A stretch of DNA of 64,000 bases from Halomonas rhizosphaerae (GTDB lineage: Bacteria > Pseudomonadota > Gammaproteobacteria > Pseudomonadales > Halomonadaceae). Positions 42,694 to 51,686 of the stretch are shown here, piece by piece (the stretch's first letter is position 1; each line of letters begins with the position of its first letter). The notes beneath the pieces were generated by a model that saw only the letters and a list, made by a program, of their open reading frames with translations, did no database searches and was not told the DNA's origin. The DNA lies in the NCBI RefSeq assembly GCF_030010555.1, contig NZ_JASCQP010000005.1:1-64000 (forward strand). The letters run 5' to 3'. Made by a program: the position numbers and the translations under genes.

Positions 42694-43206
42694 ATGGCCA
42701 AGAAAGCTTCCAAGGACACCAAGGACGTCCCCGTCTCGAGCGGCAAGTCTGCACCTCAGACAGAGTCCCGGGCGATGAGCCCGTTCCGGGAGTTCGATCG
42801 CCTGCTCGATACCTTCTTCGATCGTGGCGGAATGCCGTCGCGCTGGGAGCATCCCCTCTGGCAGCGCTTCGCCGCCTTCGAGAAGGGCATGCCGAAGGTC
42901 GATGTCATCGACCGCGATGCCGAGGTGGTGGTCCGTGCCGAGGTTCCGGGCTTCGAGCGCGAGGAGCTCGACGTCTCGGTGACCGACGGCGCGGTGACCA
43001 TCAAGGGCGACCACCGCGAGGAGAGCAAGGAGGAGGAGGGCGAATACTTCCACTCCGAGATCTCCCGGGGGTCCTTTACCCGGACGGTGGCCCTGCCCAG
43101 CGAGATCGATGCCGACAAGGCGGCCGCCAGCTTCAAGAACGGCGTCCTCGAACTGACGCTGCCCAAGCACAAGAAGGCCAATCGCCGCAAGGTCGAGGTC
43201 AAGTAA
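42694..43206 (+). CDS. Hsp20/alpha-crystallin small heat shock protein
   Basis: A 170-aa ATP-independent chaperone. The alpha-crystallin domain runs from about residue 68 (PKVDVIDRDAEVVVRAEVPGFEREELDVSVTDGAVTIKGDH) to 165, with SFTRTVALPSEIDADKAAASFKNGVLELTLPK typical of the class. The N-terminal arm is Lys/Ser-rich, then SPFREFDRLLDTFF. GAGGAG lies 8 nt upstream of ATG 42694. A CTTGCTC/CGCCATTC pair (42642-42666) looks weakly like a sigma-32 promoter. Probably co-transcribed with the host-attachment gene. Confidence 0.93.
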   Translation: MAKKASKDTKDVPVSSGKSAPQTESRAMSPFREFDRLLDTFFDRGGMPSRWEHPLWQRFAAFEKGMPKVDVIDRDAEVVVRAEVPGFEREELDVSVTDGAVTIKGDHREESKEEEGEYFHSEISRGSFTRTVALPSEIDADKAAASFKNGVLELTLPKHKKANRRKVEVK

Positions 43207-43272
43207 CCATCCGGAATGACCGGCATGCCGGGTATCGCGGCGTGCCGGCTTCCCTGGCGTGAGGGAACGAAA

Positions 43273-43737
43273 ATGGACACCACCTGGGTGGTAGTCGCCG
43301 ACCAGGCACGGGCACGGCTCTTCTCGGCATCCGACCAGAGAGGGTCGCTGCAGGAGGTGGAAGACCTGGCCAATCCCGAGGGTCGCCTGCATGACCGCGA
43401 CCTGAATGCCGACAGCCCGGGACGTGCCTTCGACTCCATGGGCGAGGGACGCCATGCCATGGGCAAGCACCATTCGCCCAAGGAACAGGAGGCGATCCGC
43501 TTCGCCCATGAGGTGGGGGAGCGCCTGGCCGCCGGCCTGCACGACGGCGCCTTCCGGCACCTGATCCTCAGCGCGACGCCGCGCTTCCTGGGGCTGCTGC
43601 GCGAGACGCTGCCCGAGGCTGTCGCGAAGTGCATCGTGCTCGAACTGCACAAGGACCTCACGGCACTGAGCCCCGAGGAGATCCGAGCACACCTGCCGGA
43701 GCGGCTGCCCCGGGCGCCCCTCTCCTCGCAGGGGTAG
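43273..43737 (+). CDS. Host attachment family protein (baeRF/eRF1-like)
   Basis: A 154-aa small protein of the Host_attach family, related to bacterial eRF1-domain proteins. TWVVVADQARARLFS at the N-terminus and HLILSATPRFLGLLRETLPE in the second half are the recognisable blocks. The founding name comes from Agrobacterium plant attachment; a translation or ribosome-related role is now suspected. GAGGGAA precedes ATG 43273. It lies 66 nt after hsp20 and probably forms a stress operon with it. Confidence 0.85.
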   Translation: MDTTWVVVADQARARLFSASDQRGSLQEVEDLANPEGRLHDRDLNADSPGRAFDSMGEGRHAMGKHHSPKEQEAIRFAHEVGERLAAGLHDGAFRHLILSATPRFLGLLRETLPEAVAKCIVLELHKDLTALSPEEIRAHLPERLPRAPLSSQG

Positions 43738-43772
43738 GGTAAGGAGCCGATGACCGGGACCGGAGGAAGGCG

Positions 43773-44885
43773 ATGGCGGGCGTGACCCTCTGGCTGACCG
43801 GGGACGTAATGACCGGGCGCGGCATCGACCAGATCCTGCCGCATCCCGGTGATCCCCGTATCTTCGAATCCTGCATGACTTCGGCCATCGACTATGTCCG
43901 GCTGGCCGAGCGAGTGACCGGCCCGATTCCGCATCCTGTCGACTTCGCCTACGTCTGGGGCGACGCCCTGGCGTGGCTCGAGCGCCAGGCCCCCGACCTG
44001 CGCCTGATCAACCTCGAGACGTCGGTCACCACCAGCGACGATGCCGAGCCCAAGGGGATCCAGTACCGCATGCATCCCGCCAACCTGCCGGTACTTGCCG
44101 CGGCGGGGGTGGATGCCTGTGTGCTGGCCAACAACCATGTGCTGGACTGGGGGCGGCGCGGGCTATGCGAGACCCTGGAGGTGCTCGGGGAGGCCGGCTA
44201 CGCCACGGCCGGTGCCGGCCTGGACCGGCATCAGGCGAGGGTCCCGGCACGCTTCGAGGTCCCCGGCGGGCGGGTGCGGCTGCTGGCCTTCGGGCTGCCC
44301 AGCAGCGGCGTGCCGCGAGACTGGGCGGCCGGTGACGCCCGCCCCGGGGTCAATGTACTGACCGACCTCTCGACCGCCACCGTGTCGACCATTGCCGCAG
44401 ACGTCGCCCGGGGACGCGAACCCCGGGAACTGGCCCTGGTCTCGCTGCACTGGGGCGGCAACTGGGGCTATGCGATCCCCGCTGAGCATCGAGAGTTCGC
44501 CCACCGGCTGATCGACGAGGCCGGTGTGGACCTGGTCTGGGGCCACTCCTCTCACCATCCGTTGGGCATCGAGGTGTATCGTGGCAGGCTGATCCTCTAT
44601 GGCTGCGGCGACCTGATCAACGACTACGAGGGCATCGCCGGCCATGAGGCGTTCCGTGACGACCTGGCGCTGCTCTACTTCCCGACCCTCTGCCCGACGG
44701 ACGGCCGCCTGGAACGGCTGGTCATGGTCCCCCTCCGGCGCCGCCATTTCCGTCTCGATCGAGCCCCTCGCGATGAGGCCGACTGGCTGTGCCGGAGGCT
44801 GAACCGCGAGAGGCGGGGCCTCGGCACCCGGGTACGGCACGATGGCCATGACCGACTGGTGCTCGAGTGGCAAGGCGAGCGATGA
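43773..44885 (+). CDS. CapA family protein (metallophosphatase-like)
   Basis: A 370-aa CapA/PgsA-fold protein. Metal-site motifs are LTGDVMTGRG at the N-terminus, LINLETSVT, LANNHVLDWG and VWGHSSHHPLG. There is no signal peptide or membrane helix, unlike the poly-gamma-glutamate capsule proteins, so it is probably a cytosolic relative of unknown substrate. GGAGG lies 9 nt before the ATG. Convergent with the deacetylase gene. Confidence 0.87.
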   Translation: MAGVTLWLTGDVMTGRGIDQILPHPGDPRIFESCMTSAIDYVRLAERVTGPIPHPVDFAYVWGDALAWLERQAPDLRLINLETSVTTSDDAEPKGIQYRMHPANLPVLAAAGVDACVLANNHVLDWGRRGLCETLEVLGEAGYATAGAGLDRHQARVPARFEVPGGRVRLLAFGLPSSGVPRDWAAGDARPGVNVLTDLSTATVSTIAADVARGREPRELALVSLHWGGNWGYAIPAEHREFAHRLIDEAGVDLVWGHSSHHPLGIEVYRGRLILYGCGDLINDYEGIAGHEAFRDDLALLYFPTLCPTDGRLERLVMVPLRRRHFRLDRAPRDEADWLCRRLNRERRGLGTRVRHDGHDRLVLEWQGER

Positions 44886-44895
44886 GCCGTTCAGC

Positions 44896-46050
44896 TCATG
44901 TCGTGCCCTCTTTCCCTTCCTGAGCGGTGTCGGGCGGCGCCCCCGACGCTTCCGGGTCGGTGACGAAGGCACTGCGATGGAAGGCCGCCGCGGCCTCCAC
45001 TTCGGCAAGGCCGCGCAGGCCGGGTTCCGGTGGCTCATCGCCGGCCAGCACCTGAAGCACCGACCTGACGCCGCGCGCCAGCGATATCAGGTTATAGCCG
45101 CCTTCCAGCACGAAGACCAGCCTTCCCCCGCACTGCCGGCGGGCCAGGTTCTGCAGGATGCCGGTCATGGCGGCAAAACCGTCATAGGAGACATTCAGCG
45201 CCAGGTCATGGCTGTGGGGATCGAATCCTGTCGAGACCAGGATCAGGTCGGGGCGGAACCACTCGGCCGCCGGTATCAGGATCTCGCGGAAGGCCGTGAG
45301 ATAGGCGGCGTCGCCGGCATCGGCAGGCAGGGGGACATTGACGATGGTGCCTTCCCCGAGGCCCACCCCGACCTCCTCGAGACTCCCCGTGCCGGGATAG
45401 AAGGGAGAGGCACGGTGGATATCGAAGAACAGCACATCCGGGTCGGCCCAGAAGATGTCCTGGGTACCGTTGCCGTGATGGGCATCCCAATCGACGATCA
45501 TCACCCGCTGACAGCCCAGCGCCGCCTGGGCATGGGCGGCCGCCACGGCCACGTTGTTGAACAAGCAGAAGCCGCGGGCGCGTACCGGTTCGGCATGATG
45601 ACCGGGGGGCCTTACCAGCGCGAAGCTGCTCTCGGCCCGCCCCTCTACCACCGCCTCGACGGCGGCGATCGCCGTGCCGGCGGCCACCTCGGCGGCATCG
45701 ACGCTGCCGGGGGAAACGGCCGTGGTATCCACGTCCAGCCAGGCGCTCTTGCCGCGCAGCTGGTAGATGCTGTCCAGGTAGGAGTTGGTATGGACGTGCC
45801 CCAGCTGCTCGCGAGTTGCCGGCTTGCCGGCCTCGAAGGTCACCCCGGGGACCGGTTCGAGTTCCAGCAGGTGCCGGATGGCGGAGAGCCGGGCGGGGTG
45901 TTCGGGATACTTCCAGGGCACCCCCAGCCCCGACAGCAGTGAGCGGACTCGCTTGTCCATGCGCCCCGGCAGGAAGGGCACCTCGATATCCGGTTCATGG
46001 GCCAGCATCCGCTCGTCATAGAAGGCGATCACGCTATTCTGTTCGGCCAC
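44896..46050 (-). CDS. Histone-deacetylase-family zinc amidohydrolase
   Basis: A 384-aa arginase/deacetylase-fold enzyme. The catalytic set is present: RPPGHHAEP (His-His), [17 protein letters not shown] (zinc Asp and His), [11 protein letters not shown] (zinc Asp) and LEGGYNL. The family acts on acetylated polyamines, acetoin-related or acetyl-lysine substrates; class II-like bacterial members are most similar. It starts at GTG 46050, with GGAG 10 nt upstream. Confidence 0.87.
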   Translation of the reverse strand: MAEQNSVIAFYDERMLAHEPDIEVPFLPGRMDKRVRSLLSGLGVPWKYPEHPARLSAIRHLLELEPVPGVTFEAGKPATREQLGHVHTNSYLDSIYQLRGKSAWLDVDTTAVSPGSVDAAEVAAGTAIAAVEAVVEGRAESSFALVRPPGHHAEPVRARGFCLFNNVAVAAAHAQAALGCQRVMIVDWDAHHGNGTQDIFWADPDVLFFDIHRASPFYPGTGSLEEVGVGLGEGTIVNVPLPADAGDAAYLTAFREILIPAAEWFRPDLILVSTGFDPHSHDLALNVSYDGFAAMTGILQNLARRQCGGRLVFVLEGGYNLISLARGVRSVLQVLAGDEPPEPGLRGLAEVEAAAAFHRSAFVTDPEASGAPPDTAQEGKEGTT

Positions 46051-46154
46051 TGTAAAGGCTCCATGTTGTGCGCAACATATGGGCGAGACGAATCATGCCT
46101 CTGGCTACAGCATATCAGGGGGCTGGCATCATGGGGGGAGGACGGCCCGTCACA

Positions 46155-46793
46155 TCAGCGCATGGCGTCGAGCAGTCGCTCCACCGCCAGGAACAGCTGG
46201 CGGCGCGGCTGGGCGCCCTCGAGCACGCCGGCATGCTCGCCGTCCAGCGAGAAGCGAAGGCCCGGCACGCCGCCGATACCGAGTTGCCGGGCGGTCTGCT
46301 GGTCGGCCCGCACCTGCTGGCGGAAATCGCCCTGCGCCAGGGCCTCGCGCAGGGCCTGGCCGTCCAGGTCGAGCGTCTGCGCCACGTGGACGAGTGCCTC
46401 GGGGTCGGCCAGGTCGAGGCTCTCCTCGAAGAAGCCGCGAAACAGCGCCGTGCGCATGGCGCTGTCGGCCCCTGGCCGGACGGCGTCCTGCGTCCGGGCC
46501 CAGGCACTGGCCTCGTGGGCCAGCCGCGAACGGGGCTGCAGGCGGGGCAGGCGCAGGGTCATGCCGCGCTCCGCGGCCATGGGATAGACGGCACGTTCCC
46601 AGACGTCGTGCAGGTAGTCGCCGTCGGGGTCGAGTGTCGGCTCGGGCTCGGGGCGCAGCTCGAAGGCTCGCCAGCGGATCGCCACGGCCCCGCCGAAGCG
46701 CTCGGCCAGGGCGTCGAGTTCCGGCGCTTCCAGGTAGCAGAAGGGACAGACGTAGTCGCTGAAGACATCGAGGGTAATGCGCGGCCGGGTCAT
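46155..46793 (-). CDS. DsbA family (FrnE-like) oxidoreductase
   Basis: A 212-aa thioredoxin-fold protein with a helical insert. The active site is SDYVCPFCYLEAPELD (CPFC) near residue 16; the cis-Pro loop is GIGGVPGLRFSLDGE. Lack of a signal peptide places it in the cytosol, like FrnE or 2-hydroxychromene-2-carboxylate isomerase relatives. AGGAGG precedes the ATG. Confidence 0.9.
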   Translation of the reverse strand: MTRPRITLDVFSDYVCPFCYLEAPELDALAERFGGAVAIRWRAFELRPEPEPTLDPDGDYLHDVWERAVYPMAAERGMTLRLPRLQPRSRLAHEASAWARTQDAVRPGADSAMRTALFRGFFEESLDLADPEALVHVAQTLDLDGQALREALAQGDFRQQVRADQQTARQLGIGGVPGLRFSLDGEHAGVLEGAQPRRQLFLAVERLLDAMR

Positions 46794-46887
46794 CGGTTGC
46801 CTCCTGTGGCGATGCGACAGACCCGGGGAGGGTAACAGCGCGTCGGCCGGCAGGACATGGCGGGAGAAGAGGGCGGTCGGTGCGACG

Positions 46888-47172
46888 TCAGGCGCTGCGG
46901 CTAGCCGGTTCGGCGCGGATGTGCAGATGCACGGCGCAGGCGACCCGCAGCAGGGAGGCGAGGTTGGGCACCGCCCCCTTGGTGGCCATCACCTCCCCGT
47001 AGAGTTCGCTGATGAACTGTCCGGTAGAGAGTTGCTGATCGTGGGCCAGGTGATCGAGGATCTCCCAGAACTCGTTCTCGAGCCGCACGCTGGTCACGCT
47101 GCCCTGCAGTCGAAGCGAGCGGGTGGTGCATTCGTAGCGTTGGGGATCGGTGGAGGCATAGACGTGGCACAT
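46888..47172 (-). CDS. Ribbon-helix-helix domain protein
   Basis: A 94-aa small DNA-binding-type protein. The RHH unit reads RSLRLQGSVTSVRLENEFWEILDHLAHDQQLSTGQFISELYGEV, a strand followed by two helices; the conserved opening MCHVYASTDPQRYECTTRS is shared with a family of predicted regulators. It starts at ATG 47172; the frame runs further upstream without support. Divergent from the Tat/GMC operon 240 bp away, which it might control. Confidence 0.8.
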   Translation of the reverse strand: MCHVYASTDPQRYECTTRSLRLQGSVTSVRLENEFWEILDHLAHDQQLSTGQFISELYGEVMATKGAVPNLASLLRVACAVHLHIRAEPASRSA

Positions 47173-47412
47173 GACATTCACTCCGCAGGGAACAGGGTGC
47201 CGGAGCGGTCCCGGCTCGTTCGACCTTGCCTTCTGCGGCCGCCCATGAGCATTAGACCATCGTCGATGTAGTAACCCGCTGTTACCCGTCCAGCCGTGCT
47301 TGCGCCTACTCTCCATGGAGGTGGCTGGTCCGCCGGTCCACCCCGACAACAAGAAGCAAGGCGCGGCTCACCTTCCCCGGGTGCTGCGCCCCCCACCCCG
47401 GAGAGGTCAGCG

Positions 47413-47982
47413 ATGAGTTCACCCACGATTTCCCGCCGCGTCTTTCTCAAGGCGAGCGGAGGCGTTCTGGCCGGCACCCTGGCCTTCGCCAGTGGCCCCA
47501 TCGCCCTGCTGGCGCCCTCGCGCAGCTGGGCAATGCCGCTCGACAACCTGGGTTCCCGCCAGGGCGAGGTCCTGCTTGCGGTCACCCGGCAGATCTTTCC
47601 CCACCCTGACCTCGAGGATGCCGTCTACGCCCACGTGGTGAAGAGCCTCGACCGCAAGGCCGTCGAGGGGGCGCTCCTCACGACACTCAACGACGGCATC
47701 GCCGAGTTGGACAAGTCCGCAGGCGGTGACTGGCTGGCGCTGGACGATGCCGCGCGGCTCGATCACCTCGCTCCCCTGGCCGGCACTCCCTTCTTCGAGG
47801 CCATCCGTGGCGATGCCGTGGTCTCGCTCTACGACAACCCCCTGGCCTTCGCCCACTTCGGCTACGAGGGCGCTGAGGGCGACGGCGGCTACCTGACCAA
47901 GGGCTTCAACGACCTCACCTGGCTGCCCGACCCGCCCCAGCCCGAGGGTGGCTACCTGCCCTTCGAGGAGCCCACGGCCTGA
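47413..47982 (+). CDS. Tat-exported gluconate-2-dehydrogenase-subunit-3-like protein
   Basis: A 189-aa periplasmic protein. The twin-arginine signal SRRVFLK with a hydrophobic core and cleavage near SRSWA-MP is clear. The mature part resembles the small subunit of membrane GMC dehydrogenases (QGEVLLAVTRQIFPHPDLEDAVY). It likely carries the following GMC flavoprotein through the Tat system as a hitchhiker partner. Same operon, 54 nt before the GMC gene. Confidence 0.82.
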   Translation: MSSPTISRRVFLKASGGVLAGTLAFASGPIALLAPSRSWAMPLDNLGSRQGEVLLAVTRQIFPHPDLEDAVYAHVVKSLDRKAVEGALLTTLNDGIAELDKSAGGDWLALDDAARLDHLAPLAGTPFFEAIRGDAVVSLYDNPLAFAHFGYEGAEGDGGYLTKGFNDLTWLPDPPQPEGGYLPFEEPTA

Positions 47983-48036
47983 CGGGCCCGCCGAGCGACC
48001 GACGACCAGAACAACAACGCATGTGGAGACGCCAAG

Positions 48037-49620
48037 ATGGCAATGACCGACAACCAGAAGACCTTTGCCCACGACGACGGCAGCGTCGTCGTGGTAATCG
48101 GGTCCGGCGCGGGGGGCGGCACCCTGGCCAACGAGCTGGCCCAGCAGGGCATCGACGTGGTGGTGCTGGAGGCCGGCGCCCTGCATACCACCGCCGACTT
48201 CCTGGCCGACGAGTGGGCCTCCTTCGCCCAACTCGCCTGGCTCGACACGCGCACCACCTCGGGCAGCTTCCGCCTGGCCAGGGACTTTCCCAACCTGCCG
48301 GCCTGGATCGTCAAGTCGGTGGGCGGCACCACCGTGCACTGGGCGGGGGCCAGCCTGCGCATCCAGCCCCATGAGTTCGCAGCGCTGACGAATTACGGGG
48401 AGATCGAGGGTGCCAACCTGCTCGACTGGCCGCTCACCTACGACGATCTGGCCCCCTTCTACGACCGCGCCGAGCGGCGCATGGGTGTCACCCGCACCAA
48501 CGACAACAAGGGGCTGCCCGGCAACAACAACTTCAAGGTGATGTACGCCGGTGCCAAGAACCTCGGCTATTCGTGCAATACCGGCCACATGGCCATCAAC
48601 AGCGCGCCACGCGACGGGCGCGCCGCCTGCCAGCAGCGCGGCTTCTGCTTCCAGGGCTGCAAGACCGGCGCCAAGTGGTCGACCCTCTACACCGAGCTGC
48701 CCGAGGGCATTGCCACCGGCCATCTGGAGCTGCGCCCGGAGTCCCACGTGGCGCGGATCGAGCATGATGACAACGGCAAGGTCACGGCGGTGGTCTACTT
48801 CGATGCCGACGGCAACGAGCAGCGCCAGCAGGCGCGGCTGGTGGCGGTGGCCGGCAACTCCCTGGAGACGCCGCGCCTGCTGCTCAACTCGGCCAGCACG
48901 ATGTTCCCGGAGGGGCTCGCCAACGGCTCTGGCCAGGTGGGACGCAACTACATGCGTCACATGACCGGCTCGGTCTACGCCACCTTCGACGAGCCCGTGC
49001 ACATGTACCGCGGCACCACCATGGCCGGCATCGTCTCCGACGAGGCGGGCCACGACCCCACGCGGGGCTTCGTCGGCGGCTACGAGATGGAGACCCTGGC
49101 ACTGGGCCTGCCTTTCATGGCCGCCTTCCTCGACCCCGGTGCCTGGGGACCGCGCTTCACCGGCGCGCTCGACCAGTACGAGAACATGGCCGGCATGTGG
49201 TTGGTGGGCGAGGACCTGCCCCAGAAGAGCAATCGCGTGACCCTCAATCCCGACGTTACCGACCGCTACGGTCTGCCGGTGGCCAACGTCCACTACGATG
49301 ACCACCCCAACGACATCGCCATGCGCGAGCACGGCTACCGTCAGGGGGCCGAGCTCTACCGCTCGGTGGGGGCCAGGGACATCTACGAGGTGCCGCCGTA
49401 CCCCTCGACCCATAACCTCGGTACCTGCCGGATGAGCGAGCGCCCCGAGGACGGCGTCTGCAACGGCTACGGCCAGGCTCACGAGATCCCCAACCTGTTC
49501 ATCTCGGACGGCAGCCAGTTCACTACCTCCGCGGCGGAGAATCCCACCCTGACCATCGTGTCGCTGGCCATCCGCCAGTCCGAGCACATCGGGCAGCTGA
49601 TGCGGCAGGGTGAGGTCTGA
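48037..49620 (+). CDS. GMC family oxidoreductase
   Basis: A 527-aa FAD-dependent dehydrogenase of the glucose-methanol-choline family (gluconate/sorbitol/fructose dehydrogenase branch). The FAD Rossmann motif VVVVIGSGAGGGTLANELAQQGIDVVVLEAG is near residue 15, and the C-terminal catalytic region includes STHNLGTCRMS and TTSAAENPTLTIVSLAIR. It has no signal of its own and is expected to be exported with the Tat partner upstream. The usual cytochrome c subunit gene is not next to it. Confidence 0.9.
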   Translation: MAMTDNQKTFAHDDGSVVVVIGSGAGGGTLANELAQQGIDVVVLEAGALHTTADFLADEWASFAQLAWLDTRTTSGSFRLARDFPNLPAWIVKSVGGTTVHWAGASLRIQPHEFAALTNYGEIEGANLLDWPLTYDDLAPFYDRAERRMGVTRTNDNKGLPGNNNFKVMYAGAKNLGYSCNTGHMAINSAPRDGRAACQQRGFCFQGCKTGAKWSTLYTELPEGIATGHLELRPESHVARIEHDDNGKVTAVVYFDADGNEQRQQARLVAVAGNSLETPRLLLNSASTMFPEGLANGSGQVGRNYMRHMTGSVYATFDEPVHMYRGTTMAGIVSDEAGHDPTRGFVGGYEMETLALGLPFMAAFLDPGAWGPRFTGALDQYENMAGMWLVGEDLPQKSNRVTLNPDVTDRYGLPVANVHYDDHPNDIAMREHGYRQGAELYRSVGARDIYEVPPYPSTHNLGTCRMSERPEDGVCNGYGQAHEIPNLFISDGSQFTTSAAENPTLTIVSLAIRQSEHIGQLMRQGEV

Positions 49621-49695
49621 CACGCGTCCATGACGCGCCTGGCAGCGCCGGGCGCGTCTCTCTTTCATTCATGGCATCGATCAAGGAGTTGCGAC

Positions 49696-50229
49696 ATGAG
49701 CTTCGCAGGTGAGCAGTATCCCGGCGTCCAGGCGCCGACCCCCGAGTCCGACGGCTTTCGTCTCAACCACACCATGATCAGGGTCAAGGACCCCGAGGCA
49801 TCGCTGGCCTTCTATACCCGGGTGTTCGGCATGCGGGTGCTGCGACGACTCGACTTCGAGGCGATGCAGTTCTCGCTCTACTTCCTGGCGCGGCCGGAAG
49901 CCGGCGAGCGCGTTCCCGAGCAGACCGGCGAGCGTACCGTCTGGACCTTCAGCCAGCGCGGCGTGCTGGAACTGACTCACAACTGGGGGACCGAGAGCCA
50001 GGAGGGGCGGATCTATCACGACGGCAATGCCGAGCCTCAGGGCTTCGGCCACATCTGCTTCTCGGTGCCGGACCTGGAGGCGGCCGAGGCCTGGTTCGAC
50101 GCCAACGAGGTCGAGTTCGTCAAGCGCTCGGACCAGGGCAAGATGAAGGATGTGGTCTTCGTCAAGGATATCGACGGCTACTGGATCGAGGTCGTCCAGG
50201 CCGACCGGCTCTCCGCCCTGGGCGACTGA
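49696..50229 (+). CDS. gloA: Lactoylglutathione lyase (glyoxalase I)
   Basis: A 177-aa vicinal-oxygen-chelate metalloenzyme that isomerises the methylglyoxal-glutathione hemithioacetal to S-lactoylglutathione. Motifs: LNHTMIRVKDPEASLAFYTRVFGM, GVLELTHNWGTE (Glu ligand), GFGHICFSVPDLEAAEAWF (His) and DIDGYWIEVVQ (Glu). Length is that of the long (Zn-type) class. ATG 49696 is fixed by AAGGAG upstream. 75 nt after the GMC gene, possibly co-transcribed. Confidence 0.95.
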   Translation: MSFAGEQYPGVQAPTPESDGFRLNHTMIRVKDPEASLAFYTRVFGMRVLRRLDFEAMQFSLYFLARPEAGERVPEQTGERTVWTFSQRGVLELTHNWGTESQEGRIYHDGNAEPQGFGHICFSVPDLEAAEAWFDANEVEFVKRSDQGKMKDVVFVKDIDGYWIEVVQADRLSALGD

Positions 50230-50236
50230 GCCCGGC

Positions 50237-51178
50237 CTACCCGGGGGCGTCGTCGCCGCGTGCCGCCCGCTCCTGGGGCAGCAGGGCGGCATGGATCATT
50301 TCATTGATCGGGGTGGGGACGCCGGCCTCGCGACCCAGCCGCACCACGGCGCCGTTCTGGGCGTCCAGTTCGGAGGGACGGCCCGCCATGATGTCGCGCT
50401 GCATGGAGGCGGTGCTCTCGGCCGGCAGCGCGTCGATGAACCTCAGGGCCCGCGTCACCGCGTCCTCCGGCAGCGCCACCCCTCGGGCCCGGGCCACCGC
50501 CTCGATCTCGGCGAGCAGGCGCTCGGTCAGCGAGCGCGTTTCGGGGAGGGTGCGGGTCACCCCGATGGGCGCCCGGGTGATCGCCCCGATGCCGCTCATC
50601 GCGCAGATGAACAGGAACTTGCTCCATACCGCGGCCTGGATGTCATCGGGCATCTCGGCGCTGACGCCCGGGGCGCGGTCCAGCGCGTCCCGCAGGCGCC
50701 GGGCGCACTCTCCCTGTTCGGGATGCCGGGTGCCCAGGCGCACGAAGGGCGATACGCCCGCATGACGGATACGGCCCGGGCCCTCGCGCCAGGCGAGGAT
50801 GCCGCACAGGCCGTCGAGTACCGGCGCCTCGCCGAGCACCTCGGCCAGGACGCCCGCCGCCTCGACGCCATTCTCCAGCGGCAGCACCAGGGTCCGCGGG
50901 CCGACCATCGGCCTGATCGCCTCGGCGGCCTCGCGGACCTGCCAGGCCTTCACTGCCACGATCACCGCATCCACGATCCCCGCCTCAGCCGGGTCGTCGG
51001 TGGCCCTGATCGGTTCGACGGTCACGTCGCCCTCGATGCTCGACACCGCGAGGCCATGCTGGCGGATCGCCGCCAGGTGCTCGCCCCTGGCGATGAAGGT
51101 GACCTCCTCGCCGCCCTGTGCCAGGCGGGCGCCGAAGTAGCCCCCCACGCCGCCACTGCCCATGATCGCGACCTTCAT
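50237..51178 (-). CDS. panE: 2-dehydropantoate 2-reductase
   Basis: A 313-aa NADPH-dependent ketopantoate reductase family protein (pantothenate pathway). The dinucleotide motif [21 protein letters not shown] opens the protein; [15 protein letters not shown] and [11 protein letters not shown] continue the Rossmann domain, and [20 protein letters not shown] begins the helical C-domain. ATG 51178 is used because the MKVAIMG start is universal in the family. Paralogues acting on other 2-oxoacids exist, so the substrate is probable, not certain. Confidence 0.85.
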   Translation of the reverse strand: MKVAIMGSGGVGGYFGARLAQGGEEVTFIARGEHLAAIRQHGLAVSSIEGDVTVEPIRATDDPAEAGIVDAVIVAVKAWQVREAAEAIRPMVGPRTLVLPLENGVEAAGVLAEVLGEAPVLDGLCGILAWREGPGRIRHAGVSPFVRLGTRHPEQGECARRLRDALDRAPGVSAEMPDDIQAAVWSKFLFICAMSGIGAITRAPIGVTRTLPETRSLTERLLAEIEAVARARGVALPEDAVTRALRFIDALPAESTASMQRDIMAGRPSELDAQNGAVVRLGREAGVPTPINEMIHAALLPQERAARGDDAPG

Positions 51179-51312
51179 CCTCTCTCCCCGTGCTGTCGGT
51201 GATGGCTCTCCCGAGCATACCGCCATGGGCGCGCCCCGGCGATGGGCGAACTGGAGCGGCGGGGCCGGTCGGTGTAGGCTTGCCGCCCTTGTTCTCAGCA
51301 CAGGACCCGATC

Positions 51313-51654
51313 ATGAGCGATCTGCCCAACTGCCCCGAGTGCGGCTCCGCGTTCACCTACGATGATGGCATCCAGCTTGTCTGCCCGGAGTGCGGCCACG
51401 AGTGGTCGAGGGATGCCGGCGCGGAGCCGGCCGGGGACGAGGCGGTGGTCCGCGATGCCAACGGCAACCCCCTGGCCGACGGCGACACCGTCACGGTGAT
51501 CAAGGACCTCAAGGTCAAGGGCGCCTCGGCGGTGGTGAAGGTCGGGACCAAGGTCAAGAACATCCGCCTGGTCGACGGCGACCACGACATCGACTGCAAG
51601 ATCGATGGCATCGGGGCCATGAAGCTCAAGTCCGAGTTCGTCAAGAAGGTGTGA
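51313..51654 (+). CDS. yjdM: Zinc ribbon protein YjdM (PhnA family)
   Basis: A 113-aa protein with an N-terminal zinc ribbon ([25 protein letters not shown], Cys pairs) and a C-terminal PhnA/YjdM beta domain ([24 protein letters not shown]). Despite the old PhnA name it is not a proven phosphonoacetate hydrolase. ATG 51313 opens at [11 protein letters not shown], the family start. Confidence 0.94.
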   Translation: MSDLPNCPECGSAFTYDDGIQLVCPECGHEWSRDAGAEPAGDEAVVRDANGNPLADGDTVTVIKDLKVKGASAVVKVGTKVKNIRLVDGDHDIDCKIDGIGAMKLKSEFVKKV

Positions 51655-51686
51655 TACCCTCTCGCCACGACGGGAGGAGCACCCCC

